A DNA stretch of 64,000 nt from Closterium sp. NIES-65 (lineage: Eukaryota; Streptophyta; Zygnematophyceae; Desmidiales; Closteriaceae). Made by a program: the position numbers and the translations under genes. Positions 19,001 to 26,400 of the stretch are shown here, piece by piece (position 1 is the first letter of the stretch; each line of letters opens with the position of its first letter). The notes beneath the pieces are model-generated. The model searched no databases, was not told the origin of the DNA, and saw only the letters and a program-made list of their open reading frames with translations. Location of the stretch: NCBI GenBank assembly GCA_948144175.1, contig CANXME010000038.1:62001-126000 (forward strand), read 5' to 3'.

Positions 19001-21684
19001 CTTTTGCCAGTAAAGGGTCGTTTATTGTGCTCTTCTGCCGCCGTACTTAGTAACCTTGACTGTAAAATTCTTAACTGCCAGGATATCTTCTCTGTCATTC
19101 CCTTTATAACAGGCTGCAGCACAACTCAAGGCGGCAGGCAGCGTGGATCTAGCTGCTTGCGCTCTGAGGTGTGAAAGTTGGGGAAAATCTTGTCTGGTTT
19201 CCTCCGCTGGTATTATGTTTCCGCTAAAATCGAGGTGGTTTTTGAGATTATATTCCCTCAAAAACCACCTCCGCTGGTATCATGTTTCCGCTAAAATCTT
19301 GAGTGTGCATCCGTTGTTGCTGACAGCAACTTGCTGTCACATGCCCACCTCACCTCACCCATGCCCTTCTTAAGCTGCTTGACGAATGTGTTTTGCAAGA
19401 ATTCTCAAAAGACGCATTCAGCTTGTTGCCGCCACATGCCTACCTGTCTCGTGTCATCCTTAGGCCACTTGTTTCTTTCTCTTGATGGCGTCGAAAGTAC
19501 TTTCTTCCTGGCTTTTTTATCAGTACAAACACGCTTCTATATTTACATATTTTTTATGCCTGACTGACTCCGCTAAAAAATCTGGAGCACCAAAGTCTTT
19601 AAGCAACAAGTGTTTAGTGTCGCGCTTTGCCTTTCTACATCTTCCAACCTCCTCCTTCCCGCCAGGCGTGTTCTGGAGATTGACCAATCAGCATCCTCTG
19701 CATGGCTGGGATTGGGTCAGATGCACAGCGGTGCAGGGCGGTGGGTGGAGGCAGCTGAATGCTTCTCCCAGGCAATAAACCACTCTAAGGTACTTGATTC
19801 CTTCAGAGGTGTTAGCTATCAAGGTTACATGCAATTGGGTCAGACAGACAGCGGTGCAGCGCGGTGGGTGGAGGCAGCTGAATGCTTCTCCCAGGCGATT
19901 AACCACTCCAAGGTACTTGCTTACTTACCCTCACCAGGCTCAGTGCTGAGGTCTATCATCCTCCTCCTCATCCTCATCCTCCTCATCCTCCTGCTCCATT
20001 CCTTTTTTGTGAAGGCCTTCCGCACTGCTTCGCACTTACACCGTTTTCTTCTACCACATTCCCTGCAGGAGCGTGCTGACGTGGCAGTACAGCTGGCAGC
20101 TCACCTGGGCGCGGGTGTGGCATTGGCACAGCAGGTGGGTTGAGGTGAGGTAGGGTAGGGGCATTGGTGCTGCAGTGCAGGTGGGGTAGGTTGTGGGTGC
20201 ATTGGCACAGAATGTGGATTCCAGTGCTGGCACGTTGATTACATCCGGTCCTGTCTGTATGCACATGCACATGCACATGCACATGCACATGCACATGCAC
20301 ATGCAGATTCACATGCACATGCACATGCACATGCAGATGCAGATTCACATGCACATGCACATGCACATGCACATGCACATGCACATGCAGATTCACATGC
20401 ACATGCACATGCACATGCAGATGCAGATTCACATGCACATGCACATGCACATGCACATGCAGATTCACATGCACATGCACATGCACATGCACATGCACAT
20501 GCACATGCACGTGAGAATCACAATTAGATTGATGGGAAGCCCATGAGGCATTCAAAAGTCACTTGGCTTCATTGCTAAGTGAAGAGAGGCCCAAGAGTTA
20601 GTGTTTCCATTGAGCAGAGCAGTCCTGCATTACACTGCCAACCCTCGCTCTCCTGCTCCATCCCTTCACCCCACCCCTCTCTCACACAAAAGCCGTCCGT
20701 CAGAGGCCAAGGCACTGCTCCAGGTGGCAGCAGAGGCGGTGCTGGAGGGGGAGCAGAGGAGAGACCCTCTTGAACGCCACTCTTCTCTCTCCTCTTCACC
20801 TCCTCCCTTGCTTCGCTTCATCCCTCTTCATCCAGAGCCGTCCTTTGGAGGCGAAGGCGTTGCTGCAAGTGGCAGCAGAGGCGGTGCTGGAGGGGGAGCA
20901 GACGAGAGACCCTCCATCCACCCCCTCACCTCTTCCCTCGTTTTGTCGTGACTCCCTTCCCCTCTCCCCCAGAGCCGCCCTTTAGAGGCAAAGGCACTGC
21001 TGCAAGTGGCAGCAGAAACGGTGCTGGAGGGGGAGCAGAGGCGAGACCCTCTGAACCGCCGGCGACACGCACAGGCCATGCTGGCCCTCGCAAGGTAGTG
21101 TGGTAGCAGCTGATAAGAACGTGGAATGGGCTGTTTCTTGGCATAGTGTGACCCGCGGCCATGCTGGCCGTCGCAAGGTAGTGCTGTTGAATTTAATCTT
21201 TACAATCATTGCAATCCCGTGTGATGGATTATTTTTGCGGTAAGTTGTACCGAAATGTTTTTTATGCTCACAGGTCATGCTGAACCTTTCTCTCCTCCCC
21301 CTGCCTCTGACTTCCCCCTTTCCCATCCCATGCCCCTGCTCTCTCCTTTTTCCATCCCCTCCCTCCCCTGCTCCCCCGCCTCATTCCCTGTTCTTCCCCA
21401 GCCTTTTGAGCACAGAGGGAAACCGCAGGGAGGCGAGAAAGTGGGTGGGAGCAGCTGCAGACCATGATCCTTCTGTGCTTTTGTGTTGACTCAAAACACT
21501 TCTACCCCGTTCTCCCTTCTCCCTCAGCCTCTTGAGTGCAGAGGGAAACCGCAGGGAGGCGAGGAAGTGGGTGGTAGCAGCAGCAGACTACGACCCTTCT
21601 GTGCTGGATACATTCGGACAGGAGCTTGAGGGAGAGGGGGAGGAGGAGAAGGGCGTGGTGCAAGGGAAAGGGGGGGTGGTGTAA
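10070..21684 (+). CDS. OXA2-type (ALB3-like) mitochondrial insertase with TPR tail, 14 exons
   Basis: Membrane insertase of the YidC/Oxa1/Alb3 family, plant OXA2 type with a C-terminal TPR region; Arabidopsis OXA2 proteins act in the mitochondrial inner membrane in respiratory-complex biogenesis. Exons by my model: 10070-11070, 11370-11476, 12867-12994, 13657-13728, 14901-15002, 15633-15689, 16072-16137, 17157-17204, 18190-18426, 19113-19168, 19666-19789, 20069-20134, 20973-21094, 21528-21684; all GT-AG, in phase, 780 codons. The start MPSPLLLRRLSALRRRSS resembles a transit peptide; an in-frame upstream ATG lies at 9974. Insertase landmarks: WWLTLIGSTLALRLALFPLT (334 on), LWFEDLTAFPQG (exon 5), VHVYWLTNNTF (exon 8). 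TPR-like pieces include LEIDQSASSAWLGLGQMHSG (exon 11) and LLSAEGNRREARKW (exon 14). Exon 1 has a long Ser/Pro-rich spacer. Almost every intron holds decayed exon copies, so the choice of exons 6, 8, 9, 13 and 14 among copies is a judgement. Confidence 0.86.
11183..11273. repeat. Paired hairpins in a ~38-bp tandem duplication
   Basis: The cores TTTTGAGTCGACTTAAAA (11196-11213) and TTTTGAGTCGACTCAAAA (11234-11251) are each followed by ACTCGACTCAGTAATGCCATG. The unit is therefore repeated with the hairpin at its junction. Lies in intron 1 of the OXA2-like gene. Confidence 0.85.
11553..11985 (+). repeat. Three decayed copies of OXA2 exon 2
   Basis: Copies of the segment coding LALFPLTWHQMSISSQLAAL occur at about 11553-11634, 11698-11765 and 11920-11985, after the intact exon at 11370-11476. 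All keep the CTCTTCCCCCTCACGTGG anchor. All carry small indels or lack a clean donor, so they look like non-functional tandem copies. A CTCTCCCCCTCGCGCTCTTC mini-repeat precedes the last copy. Confidence 0.85.
12051..12084. repeat. Perfect 34-bp palindrome, GGCGCC centre
   Basis: Arms GAGGTCGTTTTTGAG and CTCAAAAACGACCTC surround a GCGC centre. The outer GAGGTCG/CGACCTC part is host-like flank that has been mirrored. A second copy of the same arms is at 12148-12202. Confidence 0.9.
12101..12118. repeat. Hairpin core TTTTGAGTCGACTCAAAA
   Basis: 18-bp palindrome with a SalI-type centre, between the two GAGGTCG-armed hairpins and within a local duplication of a CATGGCAACAAGCATGA segment. Confidence 0.85.
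12148..12202. repeat. Nested hairpin with duplicated core
   Basis: The same outer arms as 12051-12084, but the interior holds TTTTGAGGCGCC, then TTTTGAGGC, then TTTTGAGGCGCCTCAAAA. The core seems to have been partly re-copied inside the hairpin. Confidence 0.85.
12291..12306. repeat. Hairpin core TTTGAGGCGCCTCAAA
   Basis: Palindrome at the junction of a short duplication: GCGAGCCACGTACGAAA before it, GCGAGCCATGTACGAAA after it. Confidence 0.8.
12450..13200 (+). repeat. Copies of OXA2 exon 3 around the intact exon
   Basis: Partial copies lie at about 12450-12523 and 12700-12772 (MTWQQAW coding, each with the same acceptor CCAG/TGCCCC). They precede the intact exon 12867-12994. Two 3'-half fragments follow at about 13078-13123 and 13165-13197, the last still ending in CTGTGCAG/GTAGGG. 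Alternative inclusion cannot be ruled out from sequence. Confidence 0.82.
12557..12621. repeat. Long-arm hairpin with CGTGTAGAGAGGG arms
   Basis: Arms at 12557-12570 and 12608-12621 are reverse complements. The interior contains TTTTTGAGACGTGG and TTTTTGACACGTAC. It belongs to the extended-arm subfamily also seen near 16148, 45590 and 61384. Confidence 0.85.
13436..14300 (+). repeat. Tandem copies of OXA2 exon 4 with hairpins
   Basis: The intact exon is 13657-13728. Fragments of its 5' half occur at about 13436-13470 and 13526-13565. Its 3' half, with the donor, is repeated almost exactly at about 13797-13860 and 13923-13986. A ~98-bp derivative ending in a hairpin (cores at 14107-14126 and 14206-14225, TTTTTGAGACGTCTCAAAAA) is then duplicated twice more. 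Confidence 0.88.
14466..14826. repeat. 38-bp tandem array beside a decayed copy of OXA2 exon 5
   Basis: A degraded copy of the exon 5 start (CAGGGCGGGGTGTC, LWYKD-like) at about 14466-14508 runs into about nine units of AACAAGGATATCGCATCTCC plus TATTTGCTTGTTTTCCCT. One unit has ATCACA in place of ATCGCA; the rest are nearly identical. Confidence 0.92.
15040..15650 (+). repeat. Five tandem copies of OXA2 exon 6, ~145-bp unit
   Basis: A TGTGCAAGGGCGTGTAG acceptor followed by GTGATGATGCCGCTGCACAA recurs at about 15050, 15180, 15325, 15475 and 15620. Only the last copy has an open frame running cleanly to a donor, so I take it as exon 6. The others carry point changes (for example TAATTGATGATG, TAAGTTATGATG). 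Confidence 0.85.
16148..16375. repeat. Two copies of OXA2 exon 7 linked by hairpins
   Basis: Hairpin core TTTTGAGACGTCTCAAAA at 16148-16165 is followed by CTTTCTACACGTGG and a partial copy of exon 7 (about 16193-16233). A degenerate hairpin near 16293-16318 (AGTCTTGAGGCGCCTCTGAACT) is followed by a further copy at about 16326-16373. Each copy ends CAACGTTCCCCAG. Confidence 0.85.
16535..16945. repeat. TGGGATGTTGGATGT minisatellite interrupted by hairpins
   Basis: The array is built from GGGATGTT and GGATGTT words. It is preceded by a perfect 26-bp palindrome at 16535-16560 and broken twice by the same insert, TTTTTGAGTCGACTCAAAA plus GCAGACTGCTGGGATG, at 16707-16725 and 16864-16882. The hairpin has been amplified together with the array. 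It lies in intron 7 of the OXA2-like gene. Confidence 0.92.
17022..17069 (+). repeat. Extra copy of OXA2 exon 8
   Basis: Nearly identical to exon 8 (17157-17204) but it lacks the donor: GCTCATCATC replaces GCTCAGGTGC. It could be read only by skipping to a cryptic site. Confidence 0.85.
17687..17785. repeat. Direct duplication with hairpin at the junction
   Basis: The segment CATTGCCTTCGCCTTGCC...CTCTCAGC is present on both sides of CTTTTGAGACGTCTCAAAAG at 17725-17744. A clear example of copy-hairpin-copy. Confidence 0.88.
17889..18132 (+). repeat. Two copies of the 5' part of OXA2 exon 9
   Basis: Copies at about 17889-17970 and 18054-18132 keep the acceptor (CGCAG/GC) and code LALRSPTIRQAVGLP-like sequence. 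Only the third copy, 18190-18426, continues into a long open exon. Confidence 0.85.
18480..18730. repeat. Hairpins with GAATTC, GACGTC and GTCGAC centres
   Basis: A CTGAGAATTCTCAA core near 18493-18506 separates two copies of TTGTGGGGTTCCCTTTTCTG. Degenerate cores AGAGACGTCTCAAA and AAGTCGACTCAGAAGTCGCC follow near 18685-18730. A segment GTCGCCTAGATTATTAATC is duplicated next to the latter. Confidence 0.75.
18965..18980. repeat. Hairpin core TTGAGGCGCCTCAA
   Basis: Short palindrome of the same family (GCGC centre) in intron 9 of the OXA2-like gene. Confidence 0.7.
19201..19298. repeat. 31-bp direct duplication around a hairpin with an unusual loop
   Basis: CCTCCGCTGGTATTATGTTT... at 19201-19231 is repeated with one change at 19268-19298. 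Between them arms 19232-19246 (GAGGTGGTTTTTGAG) and 19257-19271 (CTCAAAAACCACCTC) flank a non-palindromic 10-base loop instead of the usual NCGN centre. Confidence 0.9.
19829..19911 (+). repeat. Copy of the 3' half of OXA2 exon 11
   Basis: Repeats the TPR-coding stretch ending AECFSQAINHSK with its donor GTACTTGC. The original exon is 19666-19789. Confidence 0.85.
20258..20512. repeat. (ATGCAC)n microsatellite
   Basis: About 42 hexamer units, with interspersed ATGCAGATTCAC and ATGCAG variants, in intron 12 of the OXA2-like gene. Flanking fragments near 20170-20215 look like decayed copies of the exon 12 end (CATTGGCACAG). Confidence 0.95.
20701..20912 (+). repeat. Two copies of the 5' part of OXA2 exon 13
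   Basis: Copies at about 20701-20772 and 20840-20912 code EAKALLQVAAEAVLEGEQ, as in the exon 20973-21094, which alone continues to RRRHAQAMLALAR and a donor. A short copy of the exon end with donor is at about 21155-21179. Confidence 0.87.
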
Positions 21685-22460
21685 GGAAGGTGTGTTTGGC
21701 TCGACTACAAAGCTGGGCAAGGAGGCAGGGAGGCGAGAAAGTGGGTGGTAGCAGCAGCAGACTATGACCCTTCTGTGCTGGACGCGTTTGGTCAGGAGAT
21801 TGAGAGAGAGGGGGAGGAGGAGGGGAAGGGCGTGGTGCAAGGGAAGGGGGGAGTGGTGTAAGGAAGATGCATTTGGCTCGACTTAGGTAAGAGAGTGGGT
21901 GGCAGCCGGTGCAGACTACGGCCCTTCTGTGCTGTACACGTTCACAGGGGAGCTTGAAGGCGAGGAGGAGGAGGGGGCGTGGTGCAATGGAAAGGAGGGG
22001 GTGTGTGAGGGCAACACCCTGGCTCTGAAGTGGGTGGCAGCCGGTGCAGACTACGGCCCTTCTGTGCTGTACACGTTTACAGGGGAGCTTGAAGGCGAGG
22101 AGGAGGAGGAGGAGGAGGAGGAGGAGGAGGAGGAGGAGGAGGAGGAGGAGGAGGAGGAGGAGGAGGAGGAGGAGGAGGAGGAGGAGGAGGAGGAGGAGGA
22201 GGGGTGTGCGGTGCAAGGAAAGAGGGGAGTGGTGTAAGGAAGCTGCTTTCAGCTCGACTATAAACTTGGCGAGGCAAGGAGGCCAGAAAGTGGGTGGCAG
22301 CAGCAGCAGATTACCATGACCCTCTTGTGCTGGACATGTTTTGGTCCGGAGCTGTATTTTGAGGTGCCTCAAAATACACCTCGATGCTCGCGGGTGGCAG
22401 CAGCAGCATGTTACCATGACCCTCTTGGGCTGAACATGTTTTGGTCCGGAGCTTGTGGGA
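21408..22460 (+). repeat. Copies of the OXA2 terminal exon, several with alternative stops
   Basis: KWVVAAADYDPSVL-coding copies occur at about 21408-21476, 21528-21684 (taken as exon 14), 21729-21860, 21890-22010, 22030-22238, 22287-22345 and 22385-22455. Three of them end in GVVQGKGGVV or a close relative plus a stop. They lie before and after the modelled stop, so the true 3' end could differ. A hairpin (22353-22378, TGTATTTTGAGGTGCCTCAA...) separates the last two. Confidence 0.85.
22097..22201. repeat. (GAG)n microsatellite
   Basis: About 35 GAG triplets inside one copy of the OXA2 terminal exon, encoding a Glu run in that copy's frame. Confidence 0.97.
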
Positions 22461-22773
22461 GCGGAGACAGGGGGGCTGGTGCAAGGGAAGTGGGGAGGTC
22501 CTCCCCACACTGAACAAATGCCACTCTCACCACTCCTATCCAAGCAAGCGTTGCTGTCTCTTTAGGCAACTAATCAAATAAAGGACTTTATTTGGCCTTC
22601 TCTTTTGGAGTGAACCAGGTTGTAAAGAATTTCACAGGAAGCAACTGTCAGTTATTTTGCGACTCCCTCCCTATAAGAATCTACGGTGCAAACGTGCTGT
22701 TTCTCCCACCACTTCCGCACGGCCCGTTCCCCTGCCACTCCCTCCCTCCACTCCACTTCTCACAATATCCCCC

Positions 22774-22890
22774 TGTCAGAATCAGAACTACAGCGGAATG
22801 CGTTGTGTTGACAGAATTGGGGTACATCACCTAACCCTAACTAGTTGTACCCCAGATAGCCCAACCCACTACAGGCTATAATATTTGACA
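22774..22890 (-). mobile_element. Solo LTR, relative of element C
   Basis: 117 bp that in minus orientation starts TGTCAAATATTATAGCCTG and ends TTCTGATTCTGACA. It parallels the 110-bp LTR of element C (TGTCAAATGTTGTAGCCTG ... TTCTGACA) through shared blocks (TAGCCTGTAGTG, GTTAGGGTT, TGTACCCCAA). It is flanked by CCCCC on both sides, compatible with a 5-bp target duplication, though in a C-rich context. Confidence 0.8.
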
Positions 22891-22991
22891 CCCCCCCACC
22901 CCCAAGATTGATTTCTCTTGCCGCGTCACACTCATCCACACTAAGTCCCCAAGCCTCACCTCTATGCCCCCCCCCCCCCCCCCGTCCCAAG

Positions 22992-23421
22992 TGTTGGAAA
23001 CAATAAGTCCTAAGTGCGCTTCTGTCGTATCAAAATCCAAGGTACCAAGCGAAGCAGTCCCAATCGAAGCATCGAGTCAACCTCGGAGGTTAGGGTAACC
23101 GCCTGGAGGTTACGAGAAAGTCAAAGGTCGCTGACCTTTGACTCGACAATTACAGCGCGACAGTTAAGGACACACAACTGACTCGTTACAGAGCAGTTGC
23201 CCGAGTCGCGCTATATCGAACCGCAACAGCAATACAGTTATCTATCTATTCCTTGTACTCTTATATAAATCCTTGTATTTGCTTGTTTAATTCAATCAAC
23301 TTTGTTCTCACACACCAGTGCAAGGTCGGTTCAAATTCTTCACTAAACGCTTCCGCTGTTACAACTACTTCACCTAGAGTTATCCCTTGCAAAGATCCTA
23401 AGGGGCTATCTCAGCCCAACA
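22992..23421 (+). repeat. 5' LTR of element B
   Basis: 430 bp, TG...CA ends, with a TATATAA box at about 23263-23269. Flanked on the left by target duplication CCAAG. Confidence 0.96.
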
Positions 23422-23433
23422 TGGTATGAGAGC
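23422..23433 (+). promoter_or_regulatory. Primer-binding site of element B
   Basis: TGGTATGAGAGC lies immediately after the LTR. It differs by one base from the usual plant copia tRNA-Met primer site TGGTATCAGAGC. Confidence 0.9.
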
Positions 23434-23475
23434 AGACAAGGGAAATTCTACTCTTTTTCAATATCATTACAAGAC

Positions 23476-26400
23476 ATGGCAACAAACAAGGAAAGGAGCT
23501 CCCCTAATGGCTCCTCGGGCACTACTCCTACTCCACCGTCAGCCTCTGGCCTGCAGACAGAAGAAGGCACGGCAACAAGACCAAGAGGAACGTCAACCGA
23601 GACCCCCATGAACCACCCTTCGGACTTTGACCAGAACATGATGGAGAAATTTTTCTCCTTCATGTCCTTCTACGAACAACACCAGCAGTCGGGACCTGCA
23701 CAAACACACAACAGCAACAACGGAGCGACACCCATGAGTCTTGATGGGTCGTCATATGCGCGAGGAAACCAGCAGCAGCAACCTACCTTTGCTCCGTACG
23801 AGCGCGGGTCAATCAGCTTCGTGCCCCACCCGCAACCTTCACCTGGACAAGAAAGACCACTGGACGCACTTCAAGTTCAGTCGCAGTTTGCACACGTCTT
23901 AAAACTGCAAACGTCAAGACCCTTCGACGGCAAAGACTTCTTTACCTGGTCCTTTGAATTCGAGCTGATGATGGAGGGCGCGCAGATACTCGGCTTCTTC
24001 GACGGGTCCCTGCAGTATCCAGCCAACGGGACACAATATGAAAAGCAGCAGTATACGTATCAATCAATGATGGCGTATACAATCCTATTGAGGAATGTGA
24101 CACCAACTCAGCAGCAGAACATTCGCTCTTACCGGACCTTCGGCAACTCGGCGGAGCTCGCGTACAGCCATCTGAAGAACCTGTATCAAGCAACAGACAG
24201 TGTGAACCAGAGCAGGTTAATGGCGCAGTTGACGACAGTCGAAATGAAACCAGGAGAAAAAGGACTGGCGTATATCAGCCGATGTCGCGAACTGCGCAAC
24301 AAGCTGCTTCGATGCGGAGGGTCAATCTCTGAAGACGCCTTCGTGACAGTCATCATTGGTGGGCTTGGTCCTCAGTGGCGCGCCACCAAAGCCATTCTTC
24401 GAGCCCACGGAAGAATCTCTGAAGCTGCACTCTGCGCCGAAATACATGCCGAGCAGCAAGATATGGACCTGCAGGAAGAACGACACAGGAAGAAAACGAC
24501 AGTATCAGAGTTCGCATTCCACACTCAACGACGACACAGCAATTATAACAACCGACAGCAGCAACCGAAGATAGTACCTCCCTTCTGCCACATCTGCAAG
24601 ACTTCAGGGCACCCGCGCACACACTGCCCGAATCGTCAGCAATCAACGGCACCACAGCGACAACTTCGACCTTCAAGCTCCCAAATGGCTTCAACACAAG
24701 CAAGTGCGACGACCACTATTCAAGCTTCAACGACTTCACCCGGACAACCTGCACAAGGAGCAAGAAATATAATCAACTGCATGACGAAGATAACCGATTC
24801 ATGTACAACCGAATCACCACCACACTACTCACCGGAAGAAGAGCTTGACAACAGAACGCCTCGCCGTGAGCTACTCCAGCCGAATCCAACGTACGCCGCC
24901 ATCGCTCAAAGTGAACCGTCCGGCCAAGACACCTGGTTCTTGGACAGTTGCTGCGGGCAACACATGTGCTCGTCCGGGCGTTTCGTACAACGCGAACATC
25001 GACTCCAACGGGAAGTGATCATCACGGTTGCCAACAACCAAAACCTGCGCACACGAAGACAAGGAGTGGTACAGCTTCAGTCAAGAGAAACAAATGTCAT
25101 ACTGCACATGTCTAAGGTACTCATCGCTGAAGGACTCGGCTACAACTTACTGAGCGTTAGCCAGTTGATGGCGAAAGGAATTCATCTGGAAGCCGACAGC
25201 ACGACCCAGGAGTTCAAACTTTACCACGGGAGAGGCGGTCTCTACATCGGGAAAGCAGTGCTGAAGAACAACGTCTTCGTCCTCGACTTCGTTCCTGACC
25301 TGGGCACTGCAGACAGCGACGCCATCGTGAATTTCACTGACTGGACACACCCTCCGGATCTCGACCCCGACTTCAGCCCAGGAGGCTTCTGGTACTCGCA
25401 CACCATTCCTGAAGCAGAACGAACACGAGCATTAGCAACAATTCGACAATCGGCAGCAGTAACAACATCGGCAGCAGCAACAACATCAGCAGCAGTAACA
25501 ACATCGGCAGCAGCAACAACATCAGCAGCAGTAACAACATCGGCAGCAGCAACAACATCAGCAGCAGCAGGAACAACGACACCAGTCACAGTCGACGAAG
25601 CACCACCAACACCCGCGAAACAGCTGAATCCGACTCAACGTGAAGTCCACCGAAGCGCCAACCTCGTCGCCAGCTTTTACTCCAACTCCGACGCATATCA
25701 GCGTTCACCTGGACACCGTGCCTCTGAAGAGATCTGGCACGCACGAACAGGACATCCAAGTAACACGGTTTTGAATAACACGATAAGAGCAGGAGTCCTT
25801 GACAAAGATTCTCTACTTCTACCCGATGGCAGAGAACTCCAGAAGGCACGAGGGACTTGCCTTATATGTCCCGAAGCTGACTTACCTCATCGACCGTTTG
25901 CTTCACATCACAACCCGAGCGCTCCAGCGTACGCACCACTCGAAAAAGTCTACAGCGACATCCTCTACAATCGCGAGCCAGGACAAGTCAACTACAACTA
26001 CACCATCACCTTCATCGACGCCGCCACTCGATACGTCTGGCATCGCAACCTACCCAGCCGCGACATGGCGCTCACAGCATTCGCCGCCTGGCTACCGATA
26101 GCAGAGAGAGAGTCTGGAACACAACTGAAAAAATTCCAGTCAGACGGAGGTGGCGAGTACACCTCTCACCGCTTCAAGCAGTTCTTGGCGGAAAGGGGGA
26201 TCAAGCAACTCCTCTCCCTTCCTTACGCACATCAGCAGCAAGGTGTTGCAGAACGACTGAACAGGACCCTGCAGAACAGCATGCGCAAACTATTACGTGG
26301 CATGCGGCTACCCAACCACCAGTGGCCAGCAGCAATGGACCACGCTGTCATGCTACACAACTTGTTGTCGTCGTCGTCACTCCCGAACAACGCATCGCCG

